This document shows positions 1 to 7,502 of a stretch of DNA of 52,663 nt, piece by piece. Under the pieces are notes generated by a model, which saw nothing but the letters and a program-made list of their open reading frames with translations, was not told where the DNA came from and searched no databases. The translations under genes were made by a program, and so were the position numbers. Position 1 is the first letter of the stretch, and each line of letters starts with the position of its first letter. Source of the DNA: an uncultured bacterium (lineage in GTDB: Bacteria > Verrucomicrobiota > Lentisphaeria > Victivallales > UBA1829); the NCBI GenBank assembly GCA_902762495.1, contig CACWOL010000019.1:1-52663 (forward strand), in the 5' to 3' direction.

Positions 1-1364
1 ACGAGATCCCGTACAAAATCTATCTTTCCGAGGACGAACTCCCGAAGGCGTGGTACAACGTCCGGGCGGACATGAAGAACAAGCCCGCGCCGTTGCTGAA
101 CCCGGCGACGAAACAGCCCGTGACCGCCGAGGAGCTTGGACACGTGTTCTGCGACGAGCTCGTGAAACAGGAACTCGACGACACCACGCCGCTGATCCCG
201 ATCCCGGACGAGGTATACGATTTTTACAAGATGTACCGTCCCTCGCCGCTGGTGCGCGCGTACTTCCTCGAAAAGGCGCTGAAGACCCCCGCGAAGATTT
301 ACTACAAGTTCGAGGGCAACAACACGTCCGGCAGCCACAAGCTGAACTCCGCCATCGCGCAGGCGTACTACGCGAAGAAGCAGGGGTTGAAGGGCGTCAC
401 GACCGAGACCGGGGCAGGGCAGTGGGGCACCGCGCTCTCCATGGCGTGTGCGTTCTTCGGGCTCGAATGCCACGTCTACATGGTGAAATGCTCCTACGAA
501 CAGAAGCCGTTCCGCCGCGAGGTCATGCGCACCTACGGCGCGGACGTCACGCCGTCGCCTTCGACCTCGACCGAGGCCGGACGCCGCATCCTCGAGCAGT
601 TCCCCGGCACGACGGGCAGCCTCGGCTGCGCGATCTCCGAGGCGGTCGAGGCGGCAGTCACGCACGAAGGCTACCGCTACGTGCTCGGCTCCGTCCTCTC
701 CCAGGTCCTGCTGCACCAGAGCGTCATCGGACTCGAAACGCAGGCCGCGCTCAAGAAATACGGCATCAAGCCGGACGTCATCATCGGCTGCGCGGGCGGC
801 GGCTCCAACCTCGGCGGCCTGATCTCCCCGTTCATGGGCGAAAAGCTCCGCGGCGAGGCCGACTACCGCATCGTCGCGGTCGAACCCGCTTCCTGTCCGA
901 GCTTCACGCGCGGCAAGTTCGCGTACGATTTCTGCGACACCGGAAAGATCTGTCCGCTCTCGAAGATGTACACGCTCGGCTGCGGCTTCATCCCGTCCGC
1001 CAACCACGCGGGCGGCCTGCGCTACCACGGCATGAGCTCCATCCTGTCCCAGCTGTACCACGACGGCCTCATGGAAGCCGTCTCCGTGGAGCAGACCTCC
1101 GTGTTCGCCGCCGCCGAACAGTTCGCGCGCACCGAAGGCATCCTGCCCGCGCCGGAGAGCAGCCACGCGATCCGCGCCGCCATCGACGAGGCGGAGAAAT
1201 GCCGCGAGACCGGCGAGGCGAAGACCATCGTGTTCGGCCTGACCGGCACCGGGTATTTCGATATGGTCGCGTACCAGAAGTTCAACGACGGCGAAATGGG
1301 CGACTACATCCCCACCGACGCCGAACTCGAAAAGAGCTTCGCCACCCTGCCGGAGATGGATTGA
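1..1364 (+). CDS. trpB: TrpB2-type tryptophan synthase beta chain (5' partial)
   Basis: PLP enzyme joining indole and serine to make tryptophan. The reading frame is open from base 3 (EIPYKIYLSEDELP...) before the first ATG at 72, so the true start lies upstream of the window and the gene is 5'-truncated here. Visible motifs are GSHKLNSA, with the PLP-binding lysine at about base 340; ETGAGQWG; and the phosphate-binding loop GCAGGGSNLGG near base 790. The N-terminal layout and the CHVYMVKCSYEQKPFRR segment fit the TrpB2 branch rather than the TrpA-bound TrpB1 form. TrpB2 enzymes often act without a neighbouring trpA; none is visible downstream, and upstream is unseen. Stop TGA at 1362-1364, followed at once by a cluster of inverted repeats. 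Confidence 0.93.
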   Translation, partial: EIPYKIYLSEDELPKAWYNVRADMKNKPAPLLNPATKQPVTAEELGHVFCDELVKQELDDTTPLIPIPDEVYDFYKMYRPSPLVRAYFLEKALKTPAKIYYKFEGNNTSGSHKLNSAIAQAYYAKKQGLKGVTTETGAGQWGTALSMACAFFGLECHVYMVKCSYEQKPFRREVMRTYGADVTPSPSTSTEAGRRILEQFPGTTGSLGCAISEAVEAAVTHEGYRYVLGSVLSQVLLHQSVIGLETQAALKKYGIKPDVIIGCAGGGSNLGGLISPFMGEKLRGEADYRIVAVEPASCPSFTRGKFAYDFCDTGKICPLSKMYTLGCGFIPSANHAGGLRYHGMSSILSQLYHDGLMEAVSVEQTSVFAAAEQFARTEGILPAPESSHAIRAAIDEAEKCRETGEAKTIVFGLTGTGYFDMVAYQKFNDGEMGDYIPTDAELEKSFATLPEMD

Positions 1365-1454
1365 TTCGGCAGTTCTGTGCCGAAGCGTCAGCTCGGCACT
1401 ATATCAGTGGAGGACTTGTCCTCCGTGCCTTGCTTCGCAACGGTACACTGATAT
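1365..1454. repeat. Cluster of nested inverted repeats after trpB
   Basis: Three palindromes are packed into 90 bp: TTCGGCA/TGCCGAA (1365-1371 and 1378-1384), ATATCAGTG/CACTGATAT (1401-1409 and 1446-1454), and inside the latter GGAGGAC-tt-GTCCTCC (1409-1424). No reading frame explains them. Similar hairpin clusters occur near 19455, 38373 and 42745, which suggests a dispersed palindromic element rather than a plain terminator. Confidence 0.6.
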
Positions 1455-1476
1455 TCAGTTAAGCGATTATAAAAAC

Positions 1477-1512
1477 AACGCCCGCGGAAGTTTCGGCTTT
1501 CGCGAGCGTTTT
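1477..1512. terminator. Bidirectional intrinsic terminator between trpB and the ABC permease gene
   Basis: Imperfect inverted repeat with arms at 1477-1490 and 1497-1510 and a 6-nt loop. On the minus strand the stem is followed by GTTTTTATAA, a good U-tract, so it mainly serves the efflux operon; on the plus strand only TTTTG follows. It lies between two convergent genes. Confidence 0.6.
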
Positions 1513-1536
1513 GTATTCCGGTATTGGACCGGGGTA

Positions 1537-2898
1537 TTACTCGTAGCGGAGGGCTTCGATCGGGTCGAGGCGGGAGGCTTTCCAGGCGGGGTAGAACCCG
1601 AAGAGGATGCCGACCGTGGCGGACACGATGACGGCCGCGACGATTGCCTGCGGACTGGCTTCGATGGGCCAGCCGAGGACGCCTGCGATCATGAGGGACA
1701 TGCCGTGTCCGAGCAGGATGCCCATGATGCCGCCGGAGATGCACAGCACGACGGATTCGATGAGGAACTGACGGAGGATGTCGCGGGAGCGCGCACCGAC
1801 GGCCATTCGGAGTCCGATCTCGCGGGTGCGTTCCGTGACGGACACGAGCATGATGTTCATGATGCCGACGCCGCCGACGACGAGGGAGATGAGGGCAACG
1901 CCGAGGAGCAGGTTCGTCATGAGCGTGGAGGTCTGGTTCAGCATGGACATGAACTCGGCGGAGTTGCGGACCGTGAAGTCGTCGTCCTGCTCGATGCCGA
2001 GGTTATGGCGCTTGCGGAGGAGGGCGGAGACTTCCTGCACGGCCTGCTCGTTCTTCTCGATCGTGGAGGCGGTGACGATGATCTGGTCCAGTTGGGTGAA
2101 GCGGCTGTAGAACAGCTTGTCCTTCGTAATGCTGTTGTCCTGCTCGGGATAGAGCGCGCGGCCGCTGATGGCGAAGCGTTCGCCGGGGGAATCGGAGACG
2201 GTGCTGTTCGTGTTGGACGCAGTCCCGGTCTTGAGGCCGGTCACGCGCATGCGCATGGTGGTCCACGGGGTCAGGACCACGTCGTCCTCGTCGGAGCCCA
2301 TCATGTTCGCGCCCTTGGTCTTCAGGACGCCGATGACGGTGAACGTGACGTCGCCGATTCGGAGTTCGCAGTCGATGGGGGACATGTCGTTGAAGACTTC
2401 CTTCACGATGGTGGTGCCGACCACGCAGACGCGCGCATTGGTGTCGACTTCCTCGTTCGTGAAGATGCGGCCTTCCTGGACGTCCCAGTTGCGGATCTCG
2501 AAGTAGGCGGGGGCCACGCCGAACATGTTGCTGGGGACCCAGTTCACGTTGCCGAAGATGACCTGCACGCCGCCGCCGCGGACGACGGGCGAATACAGGG
2601 CCACGCTAGGGCAGTTCTCGCCGATGGCGTCGGCGTCGGCGGGGACGAGCGAAACGGCCGCGCCCGCGCCCTGACGCGCACCGCCGGGGCCCATCATGCT
2701 GCCGGGCATGACCATGATCGAGTTTGCGCCCATGTTCTCGAGGGAGGACTGGATGGCGCTCTTCGAGCCGTTGCCGATCTCCATCATGGTGATGACGGCG
2801 GCGATGCCGATGATGATGCCGAGGGTGGTGAGGAGCGTGCGCGTGGGGTTGCGGCGCAGGGATTTGAGGGAAGTGAGGATGGTGGAAATGATTCTCAT
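1537..2898 (-). CDS. MacB-like ABC transporter permease (FtsX family)
   Basis: Inner-membrane permease of a MacAB-type tripartite efflux pump, 453 aa. The N-terminal segment (SLRRNPTRTLLTTLGIIIGIAAV) carries the first membrane helix. A long periplasmic domain of the MacB_PCD type follows, then three C-terminal helices in the FtsX domain (LLLGVALISLVVGGVGIMNI, FLIESVVLCISGGIMGILLG, AIVAAVIVSATVGILFGFYPAWKA), ending in the family-typical RLDPIEALRYE. The ATPase is a separate upstream gene, unlike E. coli MacB where both are fused. Its ATG overlaps the ATPase stop (ATGA), so translation is probably coupled. Last gene of a five-gene operon. The substrate cannot be read from sequence. Confidence 0.93.
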   Translation of the reverse strand: MRIISTILTSLKSLRRNPTRTLLTTLGIIIGIAAVITMMEIGNGSKSAIQSSLENMGANSIMVMPGSMMGPGGARQGAGAAVSLVPADADAIGENCPSVALYSPVVRGGGVQVIFGNVNWVPSNMFGVAPAYFEIRNWDVQEGRIFTNEEVDTNARVCVVGTTIVKEVFNDMSPIDCELRIGDVTFTVIGVLKTKGANMMGSDEDDVVLTPWTTMRMRVTGLKTGTASNTNSTVSDSPGERFAISGRALYPEQDNSITKDKLFYSRFTQLDQIIVTASTIEKNEQAVQEVSALLRKRHNLGIEQDDDFTVRNSAEFMSMLNQTSTLMTNLLLGVALISLVVGGVGIMNIMLVSVTERTREIGLRMAVGARSRDILRQFLIESVVLCISGGIMGILLGHGMSLMIAGVLGWPIEASPQAIVAAVIVSATVGILFGFYPAWKASRLDPIEALRYE

Positions 2899-3608
2899 GG
2901 TCTGGCCTCCTTCGCTTCCGTGCCGTGGAGCGGATCGTTTACGATCTGGCCGTCCTTCAGCAGGATCGTGCGCTTGGCGCAGTCCGCGATCTCGGTGGAG
3001 TGCGTCACGAGGATGACCGTGATGCCGGAGGCGTTGAGCTCGGAGAACATGTTCATGACCTCAATGCTGGTCTTCGAGTCGAGGTTGCCTGTGGGTTCGT
3101 CGGCGAAGAGGACCGGGGGCCGGTTGATGAGTGCGCGCGCGATGGCGACGCGCTGCTGCTGGCCGCCGGAGAGCTGGGACGGGAAGTGGTCCATGCGTTC
3201 GCCGAGTCCGACCTGCTTCAGCGCCTCGATGCCGCGGCGGCGGCATTCGGAGGCGGAGAGGTTCTGCGCCGTGTAGTTGAGCGGCATGATGACGTTGTCG
3301 AGCGCGCTCGTGCGTGGCAGCAGGTTGAAGCTCTGGAAGACGAATCCGATCTTCTTGTTGCGGATCTTCGCGCGTTTGTCGCCGGAAATGCGCCCGACTT
3401 CCTCGCCGTCGAAGAAATAATCGCCTTCGGTCTGGCGGTCCAGACAGCCGAGGATGTTCATGAGTGTGCTTTTCCCGGAACCGGACGCGCCCATGAGGGC
3501 GACGTATTCGCCTTTGCCGATCTCCAGCGAGATGTTCTTCAGAACAGGCACGGAGATTTCGCCGAGGAAATACGTCTTGCCGATGTTTTTCAGTTCGATG
3601 AGGGACAT
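2895..3608 (-). CDS. ABC transporter ATP-binding protein (MacB/LolD-type)
   Basis: ATPase driving the neighbouring MacB-like permease; 237 aa from the ATG at 3608 (MSLIELKNIGKTYFLG). It has Walker A GASGSGKST, signature LSGGQQQR, Walker B VLFADEPTGNLDS and the H-loop VTHS, all typical of the MacB/LolD subfamily. The frame is open further upstream (to 3701), but that part overlaps the adaptor gene and is Arg/Pro-rich, so the internal ATG 16 nt after the adaptor stop is preferred. It overlaps the permease start by 4 nt. Confidence 0.95.
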   Translation of the reverse strand: MSLIELKNIGKTYFLGEISVPVLKNISLEIGKGEYVALMGASGSGKSTLMNILGCLDRQTEGDYFFDGEEVGRISGDKRAKIRNKKIGFVFQSFNLLPRTSALDNVIMPLNYTAQNLSASECRRRGIEALKQVGLGERMDHFPSQLSGGQQQRVAIARALINRPPVLFADEPTGNLDSKTSIEVMNMFSELNASGITVILVTHSTEIADCAKRTILLKDGQIVNDPLHGTEAKEARP

Positions 3609-3624
3609 GTGCGGGACCTCGCGA

Positions 3625-5091
3625 TCAGTTTCTCGGGGCTCCGGGACGTCCGCCCGCGCCGGGAGCGGTGACCGCGCCGGAACCGCCCGCCGCGGCTTCA
3701 CGCTGGCTGGCGCGTTCGCGTGCGCCCGCGCTGCCGCGTCCGGAGAACCGGGGCATTCTGGGCAGGAACGGGTTGTTCTGCATGCCGGACTCGGTGCCTT
3801 CCGGGCCGCGCGCGGCGGCGGAGGTGTCGATGCCGGTCACGATGACGTCCCCTTCCTTCAGGTCGTCGGTGATGATCTCGGCGAGCGTGCCGTTGTTGAG
3901 GCCGACCTTGACCTTGACGGGGGAAAGGAGTCCTTCGCCCTTCTCGATCCAGAGGAGCGCTTCGTCCTGTCCGGCCTGCACGGGGTTCGCGAGGGCGGCG
4001 GGGTCGATGTTCTGCACGTTCGGGGTATAGCGGAGCGCGGAGGCGGGCACGGCGAGGACGCCGCGTCGCGCTTCGCGGATGAACTTGACGTTGGCGGTGA
4101 GGTAGGGCTTCAGCATGCCGCTGTCGTTGTCGGTGTTGACCTCGACAATGTAGGTGACGACATTCGAGGACAGTGTGGCGTTGAGGCGGATGCGGAAGAC
4201 TTTGCCCTGGAAGACGACGCCGGGGAAGGCGTCGCAGGAGAACGTGACATCCATGCCGGGCGTGATGCTGCCGATGTCGGCTTCGTTCACGGAGACCCAC
4301 ACCTGCATCTTGGCGAAATCCTTTGCGACGAGGAAGATGCTGGACGCGGCCTGATTGGACACGACGGTCTGGCCGATGCTGACGCGGCGGTCGATCACGA
4401 CGCCGTCCATCGGGGCGGTGATGGTGCAGTAGTCGAGGTTGCGTTTCGCGCGGAGCAGGGAGGCTTCGGCGCTGGAGAGGGTGCCCTTCGCGCTGGAGAG
4501 GGAGGCTTTTGCCTCGGCGAGTGCGGCCTTCTTCACGGCGATCTCCGCCTGCGCGGTGCTGTAGTCGGACTGGTAGCTGTCGTAGTCGCTCTTCGTCATG
4601 GTCTTGGACTGGAAAAGAGTCTGAGCGCGGTCCCAGTTCGCCTTGGCGAGGGCGAGACGCGTCTCGCTCTGCTTGAGGCTGGCCTCGGCGCTTTCGATGC
4701 CGGCTTCGGCCTGGACGATGCCGGCCTTGGCGCGTTCGTGCGTGGCTTCGGCGTCCTGGAGGTCGGCCTTGTACGGCACGTCGTCGATCTGCGCCAGCAC
4801 CATGCCGGTCGTCACGCGGGAACTGAAGTCGACCGGATTGCCGTCGGCGTCCTTGCCGAAACTCATGATCTTGCCGTTGACCTGCGCGCCGACGTTCACG
4901 AGCTCTTCAGGCTCGACTGTGCCGGTGGCGGAAATGGAGCGGATCACGTCGCCGCGGACGATCTCTTCGGTCTTAAAGACGACTTTCTCGTGGGCCTTGC
5001 TGCGGGAATAGCTGCGCAGGACGACCCAGCCGACGGCGAGCACGCCGAGTATAATGATGAGGACGAGGAGTTTTTTCAGGAATTGTTTCAT
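3625..5091 (-). CDS. MacA-like periplasmic adaptor (membrane fusion protein, HlyD family)
   Basis: Links the inner-membrane ABC pump to the outer-membrane channel; 488 aa. One N-terminal membrane helix (KKLLVLIIILGVLAVGWVVL) anchors it. Then come a biotinyl-lipoyl half (GTVEPEELVNVGAQVNGKI), a long helical hairpin rich in Ala/Glu/Lys, the second lipoyl half (TITAPMDGVVIDRRVSIGQTV) and beta-barrel domains. The last ~60 residues are a low-complexity Arg/Gly/Pro/Ala tail after the final barrel domain, which MacA homologues usually lack. It sits between the TolC-like gene (57-nt gap) and the ATPase (16-nt gap). Confidence 0.93.
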   Translation of the reverse strand: MKQFLKKLLVLIIILGVLAVGWVVLRSYSRSKAHEKVVFKTEEIVRGDVIRSISATGTVEPEELVNVGAQVNGKIMSFGKDADGNPVDFSSRVTTGMVLAQIDDVPYKADLQDAEATHERAKAGIVQAEAGIESAEASLKQSETRLALAKANWDRAQTLFQSKTMTKSDYDSYQSDYSTAQAEIAVKKAALAEAKASLSSAKGTLSSAEASLLRAKRNLDYCTITAPMDGVVIDRRVSIGQTVVSNQAASSIFLVAKDFAKMQVWVSVNEADIGSITPGMDVTFSCDAFPGVVFQGKVFRIRLNATLSSNVVTYIVEVNTDNDSGMLKPYLTANVKFIREARRGVLAVPASALRYTPNVQNIDPAALANPVQAGQDEALLWIEKGEGLLSPVKVKVGLNNGTLAEIITDDLKEGDVIVTGIDTSAAARGPEGTESGMQNNPFLPRMPRFSGRGSAGARERASQREAAAGGSGAVTAPGAGGRPGAPRN

Positions 5092-5148
5092 GTGGAAACT
5101 GCCTTTATGTTATGTTTTGATTATGTTTCGGTTTGAGGTGGAACGAGC

Positions 5149-6696
5149 TCAGATGCCGTTCTGGTCTTCCGCCGGGACAGCGGCGGGCTGGCCGGGTTTG
5201 CCCGAGGAGGAGGAACCGGAGGTGTTGTTCCCGCTCATTTCCTGGTTGATGGTTTCACCCTGGGGAGCGGCGGCGGGATCCTGTTCCATGTCGCGGTCGC
5301 TGAACGCGTAGACGGCGGCTTCGAGCTGCGCCTTGGCGTTGGACGCGTTGATGACGGCGTTGAGCAGGTTGTGCTGCGCGCTGATGACGGAGTTTTCCGC
5401 CTCGTTGAGGCGAGTCACGAGCGCGGTCCCGGCCTTGTATTCGTTTTCGACGAGGTCGCGCGTATCACGCGTAAGCTTGTAAATGTCCTGGGAGATATGC
5501 GCCTTTTCGATGTTGGTCATGTAGTTGTCGTAAGCCGTGCGGACGTCCGTGATGACGGTGATCCATGTCTGTGCGAGGGAGTAGTCGGAGTCGGCGAGGC
5601 TGGCGTAAGACTGGAGCGCGGCGAAATAGTCGGAGAAGCCGTTGAAGATGTTCCAGTTCGCGCTGATGCCGTAGTTGAAGCTCCAGGATCCGTTGCTGGT
5701 CGTGAGAGTGCGGGCCAGGCGCGTCTGGTTGCGGCTCCAGTTGTAGCCGAGGCTGTAGTTCGCGTTGACCTTCGGGCCGAACGCCGTGAGGGACTTCCAG
5801 AAGGTGTATTTGGCGGACTCGAGACGGTCGCGGTACTGCTGGAGGTCGGGACGGTTCGCGAGCGCGGAGTCGAGGTACACGGTTACGTCCGCGAGAACCT
5901 CCTTTTCCGGCATCGTGACTTCCTCGAACGTGACGGAGTCCGGGATGGTGCCGTCGGTGATGCCGAGCGTTCCGGCGAGGACGTACTTTGCGGCGCGGAT
6001 GTTGTATTCGGCGCGGATCAGTTCAAGCTGACCGTTCTTGAGCGTGATCTGGAAGTTGAGGACGTCGGAGAGGAGCGCGGTCCCGGCGTCGTACTTGTCC
6101 TGGGTCTCCTTCAGCATCTTCCTGCTGTAGTCGATCTGCGCCTCGGCGATGGCTTTCTGCGAGATCGCCGCCTGGACCTCGTTGTAGGAGTACGCGACGG
6201 TGCGGAGCAGGAGGCGTTTCGCGTCTTCCTGCGCGTCCTTCGCCTGGTTGAGGCCGTATTTCTGAACGAGGATGTTCATTTCGCGTCCGAGGCTGTCGAA
6301 GATAAGCCAGGTGCCGTTGAGGGACGGGCCGACGCTCGTGGAATAGTTCCACGGCTTTTCGCCGGAGCTGGACGAGGTCACCTTGGAGAAACTCTGGCTG
6401 ACGGACATGCCGGCGTTCAGGGTCGGCGCATAGGTCGAGAAGCTCTGGTAGTATCTGGCGCGCGCGGAATCGATCGAGAACTTGACGCGGAGGAAGTCCG
6501 GATTGTTGTTCAGCGCGAGTTCCCGCGCCTTTTCGAGCGAGAGGACCTTCATTTCTTCGGGGAAGAGGACTTTTTCCTCGTCCGGGATGTCGGTGTAGGT
6601 GGAGTGCGTGATCGCCATGGGGGGCTTGGTGTAGCTCTGGCAGCCGCCGAAAAGGAGGGCGGCCGGAACCGCGAGGAGGAGAAGTTTCTTATTCAT
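5149..6696 (-). CDS. TolC-like outer-membrane efflux lipoprotein
   Basis: Outer-membrane channel of the efflux system; 515 aa from the ATG at 6696. That start gives a clean lipoprotein signal (MNKKLLLLAVPAALLFGGC) with cysteine at residue 19, so an upstream in-frame ATG at 6768 is rejected. The body shows two OEP repeats with the usual long helices (LEKARELALNNNPDF in the first, LADSDYSLAQTWITVITDVRTAYDNY in the second). The C-terminus is Ser/Gly/Pro/Gln-rich. The start codon lies next to the TetR stop, so the regulator is the first gene of the operon. Confidence 0.9.
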   Translation of the reverse strand: MNKKLLLLAVPAALLFGGCQSYTKPPMAITHSTYTDIPDEEKVLFPEEMKVLSLEKARELALNNNPDFLRVKFSIDSARARYYQSFSTYAPTLNAGMSVSQSFSKVTSSSSGEKPWNYSTSVGPSLNGTWLIFDSLGREMNILVQKYGLNQAKDAQEDAKRLLLRTVAYSYNEVQAAISQKAIAEAQIDYSRKMLKETQDKYDAGTALLSDVLNFQITLKNGQLELIRAEYNIRAAKYVLAGTLGITDGTIPDSVTFEEVTMPEKEVLADVTVYLDSALANRPDLQQYRDRLESAKYTFWKSLTAFGPKVNANYSLGYNWSRNQTRLARTLTTSNGSWSFNYGISANWNIFNGFSDYFAALQSYASLADSDYSLAQTWITVITDVRTAYDNYMTNIEKAHISQDIYKLTRDTRDLVENEYKAGTALVTRLNEAENSVISAQHNLLNAVINASNAKAQLEAAVYAFSDRDMEQDPAAAPQGETINQEMSGNNTSGSSSSGKPGQPAAVPAEDQNGI

Positions 6697-7288
6697 GGTT
6701 GTTTTGGATACTCCGGAGGAAAAGTTGAACGACGGGAACGGGATCGATGGACTCGTCCCGGAAATCACTGATCATGCAGATATTGTGGATGGCGCCGTTG
6801 AAAAGAATGACGGCGGCGGAGAGGTCGACGTCGCAGAATTCGCCGGACGCGACGCCGTCGCGGATGACGCCTTCGATGATGGTCTGGCGGCGCATGTAGC
6901 CGACGATGACCGGATGGGAGGAATCCTTGGGGGGAGGGACGTTCTCCATGATGGCGCGGTGGTACTTGCGCTTCTCGCGGAACGTGCGGATGATGAAGAG
7001 CGCCATTTCGGAGAGGCGTTCGGACGCCGGTTTGGCGTTGGCGGCGATCTCTTCGAGCCTGTCGCAAAGCTCGGAGATGGAGGCGCGGGCGATGGCATAC
7101 AGGATGTCGTTCTTGTCCTTGAAGTAATTATAAAGGACGCCGCGCGAAACATTGAGGCGCTTCGCGATGTTCTCTGTGGTGAAGGCTTCCCAGCCGCCCT
7201 CGCAGAGCAGGGCGATCCCGGCGGAACAGACGTCGTGCCGGATGGATTCGGTCATCATTTCGCGCATTTTCTGCGTGTATCTTGGCAT
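6689..7288 (-). CDS. TetR-family repressor of the efflux operon
   Basis: DNA-binding regulator, 199 aa. The N-terminal helix-turn-helix is clear (FTTENIAKRLNVSRGVLYNYFKDK); the C-terminal ligand domain is divergent, as usual in the family. It overlaps the TolC-like gene by 8 nt and heads the transcript. A 13-bp perfect palindrome 65 nt upstream is the likely operator, so autoregulation together with the pump is inferred. The ligand is unknown. Confidence 0.92.
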   Translation of the reverse strand: MPRYTQKMREMMTESIRHDVCSAGIALLCEGGWEAFTTENIAKRLNVSRGVLYNYFKDKNDILYAIARASISELCDRLEEIAANAKPASERLSEMALFIIRTFREKRKYHRAIMENVPPPKDSSHPVIVGYMRRQTIIEGVIRDGVASGEFCDVDLSAAVILFNGAIHNICMISDFRDESIDPVPVVQLFLRSIQNNHE

Positions 7289-7353
7289 AATGAGAACTGA
7301 ATTGGATAGGAAAATGCTGTATTTTGGACGAATTTGACAAAGTGATTTTATTA

Positions 7354-7366
7354 TGACACCGTGTCA
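7354..7366. promoter_or_regulatory. Palindromic operator upstream of the TetR gene
   Basis: TGACAC-C-GTGTCA, a perfect 6+1+6 palindrome in the 214-bp gap between the TetR gene (minus) and the MFS gene (plus). Size, symmetry and position fit a TetR-family operator. It lies about 60 bp upstream of the MFS promoter, so the repressor might also influence that gene (inference). Confidence 0.6.
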
Positions 7367-7427
7367 CGAACGGCATAAAAAATACACCGTTTCCGCCTGA
7401 AATCAAGAAGAAATTCAGGATAATAAC

Positions 7428-7455
7428 TTGAATTTGATAAAAAATGCATTACATT
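7428..7455 (+). promoter_or_regulatory. Promoter of the MFS transporter gene
   Basis: TTGAAT (7428-7433), 16-bp spacer, TACATT (7450-7455), in an AT-rich stretch. The gene follows with a good ribosome site (AAGGAG, 9 nt before the ATG at 7503). Confidence 0.5.
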
Positions 7456-7502
7456 TAGTAAAAAATTCATGTATCAAATAATCTCAAAAGGAGAAAATAC
7501 AA

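Noticed and set aside
1705..3276. 523-codon plus-strand frame over the ABC genes
   Set aside because: Antisense shadow of permease and ATPase genes that have complete motifs on the minus strand.
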